Shown: one piece after another, positions 19,036 to 27,995 of the stretch | Numbering within the stretch: position 1 is the stretch's first letter | Layout: every line of letters begins with the position of its first letter | Assembly (NCBI GenBank): GCA_963750915.1 | Contig: CAVVSF010000007.1 | Coordinates: forward strand, 930,001-994,000 | Source of the DNA: DATBJJ01 sp963750915 | GTDB taxonomy: Bacteria > Acidobacteriota > Vicinamibacteria > Vicinamibacterales > 2-12-FULL-66-21 | DNA length: 64,000 nt | Reading direction: 5' to 3' | Notes under the pieces: model-generated | Database searches by the model: none | Seen by the model: the letters and a program-made list of their open reading frames with translations, nothing else | Told to the model about the DNA's origin: nothing | Translations under genes and position numbers: made by a program

Positions 19036-20676
19036 GTGAACCTGGTCTACCTCTTCCTCGCGCTCCGGCTCCATCTTCGCAACAAGATGGCGCTGATCTA
19101 CAGCTATCTCTTCCCGACCATCTTCCTGGTCGCGTTCTACGTGCTGTACCGCTTCGAGCAGGTGCCGCTCGTCCGCCACATGGGCGAGCTGCTGACGGTC
19201 ACGGCGCTCGGCGGCGCCTGCTTCGGCCTGCCGACGACGATGGTCGGCGAGCGCGAGCGGGGCGTGTGGCGGCGCTACCGCCTGGCCCCGGTCGGGGGCG
19301 GGACCCTGGTCGCTGGCACGGTGGCAGCGCGCTATCTGCTCCTTCTCGTCGCGGCACTGCTGCAGGTCGTCCTGGCGATGGCGATCGGCATGCCGCTGCC
19401 GCGCCACCCTTTCGATCTCTTCATCGCGTTCACCTGCGTCGCGTTCGCGTTCATCGGCCTCGGCCTGATCATCGCGATGATGGCCGACAACGTTCCCGCG
19501 GTGCAGGCGCTCGGCCAGTGCATCTTCCTGCCGATGCTGATCATCGGCGGCGTCGCGGTACCGCTGGCGGCGCTGCCCGACTGGGCGCAGCGCGTCTCGT
19601 CCTATTTCCCTGGCCGCTACGCGGTCGAGGCGATCCAGGCGACGGTTACCGGGGACGGGCTCGGCGCCGCCGCCTTCAGCATCGGCGCGCTGCTCGTCAT
19701 CGGCGCTGCCGGATGCCTTGCCGGCGCGATGATGTTCCGCTGGGACGCGCAGCAGCGATTCGTGTCGACGCGCGGCAAGGGCTGGGTCGCGGTGGCAATC
19801 GCGTCATGGGTCGCAGTGGGCGCCGCCGCAGAGTCGCGCGGCATCCGGCCGCAGCGCTCGACGACCGCGGCCAGCACTTCACAGGCGCCAGCCGTTCCCC
19901 CGTCGGTGGCTCCCCCGCCGACGACGGCCCCGCCGAGCGATTCCCCCGCGCCGGCTCCGGAACCAGCGCCCTCAACACCGCCCGTCGCGACGACGTCGCC
20001 GACAGCGCCGCCAGCTCCGACTTCACCGCCCGCCGTGGCGCCCGCGACGAAGACTCCCCCTCCGGCGACGACCGCTCCGGCACCGGAGCCGGCAGCCCCA
20101 TACCAGCCGCTGCCAACGGCCCCGCCGGCTGCTGGCGACACGTCGCCGAAACCGTCGAGCCTCATCACTCGCAAGGGCAGTCCGCAAACATGGCGCGACG
20201 TGACGATGGAAGACATCGACCGCGATCTGATCTTCACGCGCCTGCCGCCCGATGATGGCGTCGTCACGCCGATCGCGCGGCCGGACGAAGAACCGGAGCC
20301 GCAGATTGCGGCGCAGCTGGACAAGATGCGCGGCGCCATCCCGGACTGGAAGCCGGGCAAGGTCGCGGACCCGGTGCAGAAGGTTCGCAACCTGCTCTAC
20401 GTCGCCGCTGTACCCGACGTCTTCCAGATGGCCGAGCTCGAGCGGTTCATCCCCTACGTCGTCTACGACCAGATTCAGGCCGAGGTGCCGGAGCAGGACT
20501 TGATCAAGATCCTTTACTGGATCGCGACGCATCCGTTCGAAGGCGACGACAGCGCTGTCGACCAGCTGCGGCCGCTCGGCCTCTTCAACGGACCGGCGGA
20601 CATGGAGACGACTCGCGATCGCCTCAGCGTGTATGCGGTGAAGCTGCTGGGGAGGGTGACGAAGAGGTTGCAGTAG
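19036..20676 (+). CDS. ABC-2 permease fused to a proline-rich linker and an unknown C-terminal domain
   Basis: 546 residues. Residues 1-245 form an ABC-2 type permease with about six membrane helices and the usual ending (PLAALPDWAQRVSSYFPGRY before the last helix). Instead of stopping there, the protein continues with a signal-peptide-like hydrophobic stretch (GWVAVAIASWVAVGAAAES, about 245-263), a Pro/Ala/Thr-rich linker of about 100 residues (275-375) and a compact charged domain of about 170 residues (ITRKGSPQTWRDVTMEDIDR to VKLLGRVTKRLQ). The tail looks like a secreted protein joined to the permease. I do not recognise its domain. GTG start; coupled to the ATPase gene. Confidence 0.8.
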   Translation: MNLVYLFLALRLHLRNKMALIYSYLFPTIFLVAFYVLYRFEQVPLVRHMGELLTVTALGGACFGLPTTMVGERERGVWRRYRLAPVGGGTLVAGTVAARYLLLLVAALLQVVLAMAIGMPLPRHPFDLFIAFTCVAFAFIGLGLIIAMMADNVPAVQALGQCIFLPMLIIGGVAVPLAALPDWAQRVSSYFPGRYAVEAIQATVTGDGLGAAAFSIGALLVIGAAGCLAGAMMFRWDAQQRFVSTRGKGWVAVAIASWVAVGAAAESRGIRPQRSTTAASTSQAPAVPPSVAPPPTTAPPSDSPAPAPEPAPSTPPVATTSPTAPPAPTSPPAVAPATKTPPPATTAPAPEPAAPYQPLPTAPPAAGDTSPKPSSLITRKGSPQTWRDVTMEDIDRDLIFTRLPPDDGVVTPIARPDEEPEPQIAAQLDKMRGAIPDWKPGKVADPVQKVRNLLYVAAVPDVFQMAELERFIPYVVYDQIQAEVPEQDLIKILYWIATHPFEGDDSAVDQLRPLGLFNGPADMETTRDRLSVYAVKLLGRVTKRLQ

Positions 20677-20697
20677 GAACTGCAACCTCTTCGTCAC
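20656..20697. terminator. Perfect 19-bp hairpin spanning the permease stop codon
   Basis: GTGACGAAGAGGTTGCAGT and its exact complement are separated by the loop AGGA. The left arm encodes the last residues of the permease and the stop falls at the loop. No T-run follows; a heptad repeat (family D) follows at once. A terminator or RNA-stabilising role is inferred; it could also be the core of the adjacent repeat. Confidence 0.7.
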
Positions 20698-20698
20698 G

Positions 20699-20766
20699 AT
20701 TGCAGATTGAAGATTGAAGACTGCAGATTTGGGATTGCAGATTGCAGATTGCAGATTGTTGATTTT
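20699..20766. repeat. Heptad repeat, family D copy 1
   Basis: Seven-base words ATTGCAG, ATTGAAG and ACTGCAG run in tandem on one strand only, directly after the perfect hairpin and up to 14 bases before the aldo/keto reductase start. Confidence 0.88.
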
Positions 20767-20780
20767 CGAATGGGGATTTG

Positions 20781-21794
20781 ATGGCCATCGATCGAACACT
20801 TCCGACCGTCGCGCTTGGACGGACGGGCATGAAGATCACGCGCGTGGGATTTGGGGCATGGGCGATTGGCGGCGGCGGGTGGGCGTTTGCCTGGGGAGAC
20901 CAGGATGACGACGACTCGCTCGCGGCGATGCGTTATGCGGTCTCGCGGGGCGTGAACTGGATTGATACGGCGGCGGTCTACGGCCTCGGACATTCCGAGG
21001 AGCTGGTCGGGCGGCTGCTGCGTGAGCTGCCGCCGCGCGATCGGCCGTATGTGTTCACGAAGTGCGGGTTGATCTGGAACGAACAGGACCGCAAGGAAGT
21101 GGCGAAGCGCGTCGGCAAGCCGGCGTCGATCCGCGGCGAGATTGAACGATCCCTGAAGCGCCTCGGCGTCGAGCGGATCGATCTCTACCAGATGCACTGG
21201 CCGGCCGAGGACGGCACGCCGATCGAGGAGTACTGGCAGGTCCTGCTCGACCTCAAACGCGAAGGCAAGGCGCGCGCGGTCGGGCTCTCGAATCACAAGG
21301 TCGATCAGCTCGAGCGCGCCGGGGCGCTCGGGCACGTGGACACGCTGCAGCCGCCGTTCTCGCCGATCCGCCGCGATGTCGCTGCGGCGGAGTTGCCGTG
21401 GTGCGCGGACCACCAGACCGGCGTCATCGTCTACAGCCCGATGCAGTCCGGCCTCCTGACCGGCGCGTTCGACGAGGCGCGCGCCGCGGCGCTGCCGGCG
21501 GGCGACTGGAGGTCGCGATCGCCGGAGTTCCAGCCGCCAAAGCTGCAGAACAATCTCGCGCTGGCGGAGGCGATGCGGCCGATCGCCGAGCGTCATGACA
21601 CGACCGTCGGCGCGATCGCCGTTGCCTGGACGCTCGGCGTCCGCGGCGTCACCGCCGCGATCGTCGGCGCGCGCAGCCCGCAACAGGTCGACGGCTGGAT
21701 TGCCGCGGGGCGACTGACGCTGAGCGCGGACGAGCGAGCTGCGATCGCCGCCGCGATCGAGCGGACCGGCGCCGGCACGGGGCCCGGGGCTTAG
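20781..21794 (+). CDS. Aldo/keto reductase
   Basis: 337 residues forming a TIM-barrel NADPH-dependent reductase. The catalytic tetrad is visible: Asp and Tyr in WIDTAAVYGLGHSE (about 55-68), Lys in VFTKCGL (about 95) and His in YQMHWP (about 137). The C-terminal cofactor motif AIVGARSPQQVD is present. I chose ATG 20781 rather than the TTG three bases earlier. These enzymes reduce sugar aldehydes and other carbonyls in the cytoplasm. It stands alone between two repeats, so there is little context for its substrate. Confidence 0.93.
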   Translation: MAIDRTLPTVALGRTGMKITRVGFGAWAIGGGGWAFAWGDQDDDDSLAAMRYAVSRGVNWIDTAAVYGLGHSEELVGRLLRELPPRDRPYVFTKCGLIWNEQDRKEVAKRVGKPASIRGEIERSLKRLGVERIDLYQMHWPAEDGTPIEEYWQVLLDLKREGKARAVGLSNHKVDQLERAGALGHVDTLQPPFSPIRRDVAAAELPWCADHQTGVIVYSPMQSGLLTGAFDEARAAALPAGDWRSRSPEFQPPKLQNNLALAEAMRPIAERHDTTVGAIAVAWTLGVRGVTAAIVGARSPQQVDGWIAAGRLTLSADERAAIAAAIERTGAGTGPGA

Positions 21795-21804
21795 AAACAC
21801 GCGT

Positions 21805-21843
21805 CGGGGCTCGGGGCTCGGGGTTCGGGGTTCGGGGTTCGGG
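21805..21843 (+). repeat. Heptad repeat, family A-prime copy 1 (single arm)
   Basis: Words GGGCTCG, GGGCTCG, GGGTTCG, GGGTTCG, GGGTTCG run in tandem with no complementary arm. The remaining gap to the next gene (about 200 bases) shows nothing further that I can name. Confidence 0.88.
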
Positions 21844-22046
21844 ACGGGACGGCTATTACCATGCGAAACAGGGCCTGTCGACGACCATCGGAGGCGATCG
21901 CACAAAATGCCGCTTCTCTTCGCGCCTGCCGCGGCCACCGCATTTGTCATGGCGAAACGCGCGTCGCCGCTTGACGTGCAACGCCGGGCTTGTTAGAAAC
22001 CACTCTGATCCCGCGGCCCTGCAGGACGCTGGTGGAGGTCTCCGAC

Positions 22047-25030
22047 ATGAATAGGCGATCCGTTCGTACGGGAGTCGTGCTCGCTGGCGTTGTCACGGTC
22101 GCTTCGATGAGCGCCGCGCCGACCGGTCAGGCACCCAATCAAGCAAGCCTCGTGAACCAGACCGTGGCCGGCGTGCAGTTCAGCACCCTGCCCGGCTTCA
22201 ACATCGAGCGCGTCAACCCGCCCGACAAGACCGACAGCTACGTCGTCGTCACCTTCGACAGCCAGGGGCGACTCGTGGTCTCGAAGGAGCAGGATTTCCC
22301 GCGAATCATGCTCGACGCGGACAAGGACGGGGTCTACGAGGGCGAGAAGATCCTCAGCGACAAGGTCCGCAACTGCCAGGGCCTGTGGTTCGACGGCCCG
22401 ACGATGTGGGGATCGTGCGTCCTCGTCGAGGCGGCCGCGGAGCTCGCGGCCAAGGCGCCGCCGGCGCACGCCGGGTGGACGCGGCGGCGGTGGCGGTGGT
22501 GGCGGCGGCAACCGCCCGGCCGCGATCGTCCGCCTGCAGGACACCAACGGCGACGACGTGATGGACACGCTGGAAACGGTGGCCATGGCGGGCAGCATTC
22601 GGTGAGCACGGGCCGCACGCGATACGCCGGCGTCCGGACGGCGGCATCGGCCTGATGATGGGCAACAACGAGTTGATCGAGGACAAGGCGCTCGAGCTCG
22701 ACGTGCCGGTGCTCAAGGACAAGGACGTCCAGTTCCTGCCGCACTTCCCGAACTGGGTCAACAGCTCCCGCGACGGCGCCCACAGCGCGATCTACGAGTG
22801 GAACCCTGAGACGAAGAAGTTCTTCACCTTCTCCGGCGGCAACCGCAACTCCTACGACTACGCCTACAATCTGACCGGCGAAGCGTTCCTGTTCGACAGC
22901 GACATGGAGTGGGACATCGGGATGCCGTGGTATCGCGAGGTCCGGACCGTTCACCAGATCCTCAACGGCACTTACGGCTACCGCAATGCGTCCGGCAAGT
23001 ATCCGCCGTACTACATCGACTCGCTGCCGCCGGTGCGTGACCTCGGCCGCGGCTCACCGGTCGGCGTCGAGTTCTACACCAGCTACGCCTACCCGAAGGA
23101 GTTCTTCGACAACCTGTTCGAGGCGGACTGGTCGCGCGGCCGACTGCTCTATACCGCGCTGACGCCGGCGGGCGCGACGTTCACGGCGCGTTCGGATCGC
23201 GCGGAGTTCGTCCACGGCGAGCCGTTCAACATCACCGACGTCGAAGTCGGCCCGGACGGCCTGATGTACTTCACGACCGGCGGCCGCAACACGACCGGCG
23301 GGCTGTGGCGCCTGCGCTACAAGGGCGCCGGCACCGCGACGCCCGACATGACCGGCATCCTCGCCGTCGTGCGCCAGCCGCAGCCGCTCTCGAGCTGGGG
23401 CTGGGCCGCGGTCGAGAAAGTGAAGTCGACGATGGGCGCGTCGTTCGGCGCCGAGCTCGAGAAAGTCGCGCGCAACGCCGCCGGTGGCGGCATCACCGCC
23501 ATGGATCGCGTCCGGGCGGTGCTCGAGATGCAGCGGCATGGTGTCGCGCCAAGCGCGGCATTGCTTGCCGATCTCGCCAAGGACAAGAGCGCCGAGGTTC
23601 GCGCTGCGGTCGTCTACGTCGCCGGCATCCAGGGTGAAGCGGCGAAGGCCGTTGCCGCCGCCGGCCTGAAGGACGCGGACGCCGTCGTCCGCCGCCGCTC
23701 CGCCGAAGCGCTGATGCGCATGGGACAGTCGGCGAGCAAGCCGAGCCTGGCGCCAGTCGCCGACATCTACGGGCTGCTGAACGACAGCGACCGGTTCGTT
23801 CGCTGGGCCGGCCGTCACCTCATCGAGCACACGACGCGCAACGAGTGGAAGGATCGGGTCCTCAAGGAAACCAATCCGCTCGGCTCGCTCGAAGGCATGG
23901 TGGCCTACGTCCGCACCGGCAGCGGCGAGAGCTTCGAGCCGCTGCTCGAGAAGCAGCTGGCGATGCTGAAGCAAACCAACCTGTCGGTCGACAACAAGCT
24001 GCGGCTGTATCGCACGCTGATGTTCACCACGGCCGAGCACAAGGGCGGCCTGACGGCGGCGCAGAAGCAGCAGCTCAATGCCGCACTCATCGGCCAGTTC
24101 CCCGCCACCGACGAGCGCCTCAACCGCGAGATGGCGCTGATGCTCGGCTACGCCGGCGATCCGGCGGCCATCGGCAAGATCCTCGCGGCGACGCCCAAGG
24201 GCAACGACAACCAGCAGCTGCAGCTGCACAACCTCTACGCGCTGCGGATGATCAAGACCGGGTGGACGACCGAGCAGAAGACGGAGCTCGCCGAGCTCCT
24301 CGGCCGCGCCGCCAAGTGGCGCGGCGGAGCGCAGTTCGTCAACTTCGTCGGCGCGTTCTTCGACTCGGTCGCTGACCTCTACACCAGCGACGCCGAGAAA
24401 ACGCTGCTCTACGAAAAGGCGCCGGACTTCTCGCCGCTGACGCCGGAGGAGCTCGCCGAGATCCAGAAGCGGCAGGCCGCCGGCCGCGGCGGACGGGGCG
24501 GCGGAGGCGGCGGCAACGCGGCGCCGGCGGCCTTGTCCGCGCGCACCGCCGGACGCGTCCTCAGCCGGCAGGAGATGTTCGAGGAGACGGTGTATCAGCC
24601 GCAGCAGGTGCTCGACGTCGCCGCCGGCCGCAAGGTGTTCGAAGCCAGCTGCGCCTCGTGCCACAAGTTCGGCGCGGTCGGCAACGACCACGGTGTCGCC
24701 GGCCTGAACCTGTCGAACTCGACGCTGCGCGCCTCGAAGCACGCACTGCTCGAAGCGGTGTTCTTCCCGGCGAAAGCGGTCAAGCCGGAGCTCGAAGCGA
24801 CGGCCATCGACACTGCCGATGGCAAGAAGCTGAACGGCCTGGTGGTGAAGTCGGGGGAGTCGGTCGCGCTGCTGACCGAGGCGGGCGCGGTCACCGAAGT
24901 GCCCAAGGCGCAGATCAAGGGCCAGCGCAAGACCAAGACGACGATCATGCCCGACACGCTGTGGGACACGATCGACAGGGCGAGCTTGCGGAATCTGGCG
25001 GCGTTCCTCGCGGCCCAGCCGCCGCAGTAA
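22047..25030 (+). CDS. Planctomycete/Verrucomicrobium-type membrane-bound dehydrogenase with c-haem domain, frameshifted
   Basis: About 990 residues if joined. The signal peptide (MNRRSVRTGVVLAGVVTVAS, after GGAGG) precedes a beta-propeller sorbosone-dehydrogenase-like domain (VQFSTLPGFNIERVNPPDK). Then come HEAT-like helices (about 23480-24400) and a C-terminal haem domain of the TIGR02603 type with CASCHKFG (about 24652). Two frame changes interrupt it: one in the Gly-rich stretch near 22465, one near 22603, where SI should lead into EHGPHAIRR. Only 22655-25030 is continuous. Such exported proteins probably oxidise sugars or alcohols and pass electrons to the c-haem. The frameshifts may be assembly errors in G/C-rich sequence. 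Confidence 0.82.
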
Positions 25031-25034
25031 ATAC

Positions 25035-25200
25035 ACTGAAGACTGAAGATTGCAGACTGAAGATTGAAGATTGCTGATTGAAGATTGAAGATTGCTGAGT
25101 GAAGATTTGTCGAGTGGCGATTAATCGCCACTCGACATCCAAATCAACAATCGGCAATCGGCAATTCAATCGACAATCGGCAGTCTTCAATCTTCAATCG
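25035..25200. repeat. Heptad inverted repeat, family D copy 2, with perfect palindromic core
   Basis: Words ACTGAAG, ATTGCAG, ATTGAAG and ATTGCTG form the left arm; CAATCGG, CAATCGA and TTCAATC words form the right. At the centre is a 28-base perfect palindrome (25109-25136), GTCGAGTGGCGATT and its complement. It sits between the convergent haem-dehydrogenase and phosphofructokinase genes. Confidence 0.93.
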
Positions 25201-25207
25201 TCCGCTA

Positions 25208-26500
25208 TCACCTAACCCCTGCTTCGCCGAGTCGGTCCATCGCCAGGGGCGGCGGCTCCTGCTGCACCAGGTACTCGAACTGCTTCCGAAACCCCTCCTC
25301 GGTCAGCTTCGACGTCGCCGCAAGCCTGGCGAGCTCGGCCGGATCCTCGAAGTCGTCCCGGCGCAGCCGGATCATGTAGCGGCGCGCGATGGCGTAGCGC
25401 GTCGAGCTGATGTCGACCAGGCGGATGCGGGTGCGGCCGGTTTCGCCGTCGATCATGGTCGAGAACGGCACCGGGATGAAGTGGCCGCCCTGCATCGACA
25501 CCATCGCGGCGTTGCCGCCTGACACCAGGTACTTCGCGGCGCAGTAGCCGAGGTCGCGCGAGTACTCCATGTCGAACGGGATCGGATCGGCGCAGCGCAG
25601 CTCGTAGCCGATGTTCTTGGCCGCGATCGTCGTCTTGATGCCCAGCGCCTTGAGGCGCGCCGAGACTTGCGCTTTCAGGATGTTGCCGAGGTCGACCTCG
25701 GCCAGGCGGATGTGGCCGTGCGCGTCGCGCTCGACGTCGGCGAGCCCTTCGAGATCCTCCGGCACGACGTCGAGGACCACGCCCTCGGCGATGATCGCGA
25801 CGCCGTCGCGGCGGCCGTCGGCGAGGCGCTTGATGATTGCCGCCGTCAGGGTGTCGACGATCGTATTCATCCGCGTCGGCGGCGTGAACTCCTCGGTGAT
25901 GAGCGTGACCGTCGCCCCCGCCGCCTTGCCGATGCCGAGCGCGAGGTGGCCGGCCTTGCGCCCCATCGCGATGACGAAGTACCAGCGCGAGGTCGTCTTG
26001 GCGTCGACCATCAGGTTCTGGACGATCTGGACGCCGTAGTGGCGCGCCGACTGGAAGCCGAAGGTGTCGACGTGCGCCGGCAGATCGAGGTCGTTGTCGA
26101 TCGTCTTCGGCACGTGGACGACGCGGATGCGGCCGGCGGCGCGCTCTTCCAGCTTCATCGCCGAGAACGCCGTGTCGTCACCGCCGATAGTGACCAGCTG
26201 CGAGACGCCGAGGCGCAGCAGCGAGTCGATGGTGCGGTCGAGCAGCTTCGGGTCCTTGGTCGGGTTGGCGCGGGCGATGCCGAGATACGAGCCGCCGCGA
26301 AAGTGAATGCGGCTGACGACGTCGATGCCGAGCGGCATGACGTGGTCGATGTCGCCCTGCATGATCCATTCGAAGCCGTCGCGAATGCCAACGACGTCGA
26401 TCCCTTCGAGCCGGGCGCGGATCGTCGCCGCGCCGATGACCGCGTTGATGCCGGGGGCAGGGCCGCCGCCGACGAGAATGGCGAGCTTGTTACCTTCCAT
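25208..26500 (-). CDS. pfp: 6-phosphofructokinase, PPi-dependent type
   Basis: 430 residues. The phosphofructokinase fold is clear: GGGPAPGINAVI (about 10-22), the active site PKTIDNDLDLP (about 132) and MGRKAGHLALGIG (about 178). GGDDTAFSA replaces GGDGS (about 105), and PKTIDND has Lys where ATP enzymes have Gly. Both changes mark pyrophosphate users, so it probably interconverts fructose-6-phosphate and fructose-1,6-bisphosphate with PPi, reversibly, in the cytoplasm. An AAGGA site precedes the ATG. Upstream lie a consensus -10 and a LacI-type operator, next to a LacI-family gene. Confidence 0.88.
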   Translation of the reverse strand: MEGNKLAILVGGGPAPGINAVIGAATIRARLEGIDVVGIRDGFEWIMQGDIDHVMPLGIDVVSRIHFRGGSYLGIARANPTKDPKLLDRTIDSLLRLGVSQLVTIGGDDTAFSAMKLEERAAGRIRVVHVPKTIDNDLDLPAHVDTFGFQSARHYGVQIVQNLMVDAKTTSRWYFVIAMGRKAGHLALGIGKAAGATVTLITEEFTPPTRMNTIVDTLTAAIIKRLADGRRDGVAIIAEGVVLDVVPEDLEGLADVERDAHGHIRLAEVDLGNILKAQVSARLKALGIKTTIAAKNIGYELRCADPIPFDMEYSRDLGYCAAKYLVSGGNAAMVSMQGGHFIPVPFSTMIDGETGRTRIRLVDISSTRYAIARRYMIRLRRDDFEDPAELARLAATSKLTEEGFRKQFEYLVQQEPPPLAMDRLGEAGVR

Positions 26501-26542
26501 GAGCGTGATCCTTCGTAAGAGAGCGTGAGCTGGAAAACCTGG

Positions 26543-26568
26543 ATTATACCCCGGTGTAATCGGTTACT
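26543..26568 (-). promoter_or_regulatory. Promoter -10 and LacI-family operator upstream of pfp
   Basis: On the minus strand a perfect TATAAT (26543-26548) lies about 43 bases before the pfp start codon. Just upstream is TGTAATCGGTTACT (read on the plus strand, 26555-26568), which matches the LacI-family consensus TGTAAnCGnTTACA at all but one fixed position, with the central CG intact. It sits between the -10 and -35 positions, where bound repressor would block transcription. The neighbouring LacI-family protein is the obvious candidate. Confidence 0.6.
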
Positions 26569-26668
26569 GCGGGGCCGACAGCGTCGCGATACGACGGGCG
26601 GTCGCCTGGTATCCGCGATCCGTACAATCCGCGTCCCGTGAATCCGCGTCCGAAAGAATGGAAAAAAC

Positions 26669-27685
26669 CTAAGGCCGGGGCGCGGGCGCCGCCGTGCTCG
26701 CGCGAACGCGGAGGGTGTGCGGGAGCGTCACCGAACGCGGTGGGTCCTGGCTGCCATCGAGGATCTGCAGCAGCAGCGCCACCGTGCCTTCGCCGATGGC
26801 GCGCATGGGCTGCGCGATCGTCGTCAGCGGCGGATCGACGCACTCGGCGAAGCGGATGTCGTCGAAGCCGACGATCGAGAGCTCGTCGGGGATGCGCAGG
26901 CCGCGGCTGCGGGTATGTGAGATGACGCCCATCGCCATCTCGTCGTTGAAGCAGAAGATGCCGGTCGGCGGCGTCGGGCGCGACAACAGGCACGCCGCGG
27001 CCTCCGCTCCCGATCGGATCGAGAAATCCCCCTGCGAGACAAGGACGTCGCTCTCGAGCCCGTGCACGCGTGCGGCGGCGAGCGCCCCCTGGAGACGATC
27101 GCGGCTCAATGGGCTCAGGAGCGGCCCGGTGACGACGCCGATGACGCGATGGCCGAGGGCGTAGAGATGCTGCATCGCTTCGGCGGCGGCGGTAGCGTTG
27201 TCGATGTGCACGCTCGGCACGCCGAGCTCGGCGCTGAACTCGCAGCCGTTGACGATCGGGGCGCAATGCGGCGCCATCTCCTGCACGACGCTGGCGGCGA
27301 CGCGCGGCAGGCGGTGGCCGAGGAAGATCAGGCCGTCCGCCTCCTTCTGCTTCAGCATCTGGGCGTAGCGCTCTTCACGCTGCTCGTCGTTCTGCGTATC
27401 GCCGAGCAGCACCGCGTAGCCGTTCTTCTGCGCCGCGTCTTCGATGCCCTGGAGGATCAGCGAGAAGAAGGGGTTGGAGATGTCGGGAACGGTGACGAGC
27501 AGCTTGCGCGACTTCAGCGTGCGCAGGTTCTTGGCGGCCGAGTTCGGCGCGTAGCCGAGCCGCTCGACTGCCTTCAGCACGCGCACCCGCGTGTCTGGCG
27601 AAACGACGTCGGGCCGGCTCAGCACCCGCGACACGGTCGCCGTCGACACGCCGGCACGCTTTGCGACTTCGCGGATGTTCGACAT
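26669..27685 (-). CDS. LacI-family transcriptional regulator
   Basis: 338 residues. The N-terminal HTH and hinge helix are clear (IREVAKRAGVSTATVSRVL at 4-22, then LGYAPNSAAKNLRT). The periplasmic-binding-protein-like effector domain starts at LLVTVPDISNPFF (about 68) and includes GFDDIRFAECVDPPLTTI. It would bind operators with a central CG and respond to a sugar or sugar phosphate. It lies just downstream of the pfp promoter region on the same strand, with a good operator at 26555 and a weaker one at 35920. A family G repeat starts seven bases upstream of its ATG. Confidence 0.93.
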   Translation of the reverse strand: MSNIREVAKRAGVSTATVSRVLSRPDVVSPDTRVRVLKAVERLGYAPNSAAKNLRTLKSRKLLVTVPDISNPFFSLILQGIEDAAQKNGYAVLLGDTQNDEQREERYAQMLKQKEADGLIFLGHRLPRVAASVVQEMAPHCAPIVNGCEFSAELGVPSVHIDNATAAAEAMQHLYALGHRVIGVVTGPLLSPLSRDRLQGALAAARVHGLESDVLVSQGDFSIRSGAEAAACLLSRPTPPTGIFCFNDEMAMGVISHTRSRGLRIPDELSIVGFDDIRFAECVDPPLTTIAQPMRAIGEGTVALLLQILDGSQDPPRSVTLPHTLRVRASTAAPAPRP

Positions 27686-27691
27686 CTTTAT

Positions 27692-27900
27692 CCGGGGGAC
27701 TTCGTCCCCCGGACCCCCTTACACCGTCGCTCGCGGGGGCCCCTCGGCCCCGCTCCGCTCCGGTGGCTCGCTTCGCTTTGCTCGCTCGCGCTCTTCGGCA
27801 TGCGACTGTGGTGCCTCGCTTCGCTTTGCTCGCTCGCGCTCTTCGGCATGCGACTGTCGTGCCTCGCTTCGCTTCGCTCGCTTCTCAGATCGGACGGCAG
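27692..27900. repeat. Family G repeat copy 2, with an internal 48-bp tandem repeat
   Basis: It opens with the same GGGGGACTTCGTCCCCC hairpin and GGACCCCCTTACAC segment as copy 1. It then carries two almost identical 48-base units (27762-27809, 27810-27857) and a partial third (27858-27888), each with CTCGCTTCGCTTTGCTCGC. The 310-base gap 27686-27995 is almost entirely this element. Confidence 0.88.
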
Positions 27901-27995
27901 GCTGCTCTCCGCGCTACTCTCCACTCCGGTCGGGGCTGTGCTCGGCCACAGGTTCCGCGGACGATCGCGGCGAACTGGGGGATGGCGTTACTGCG

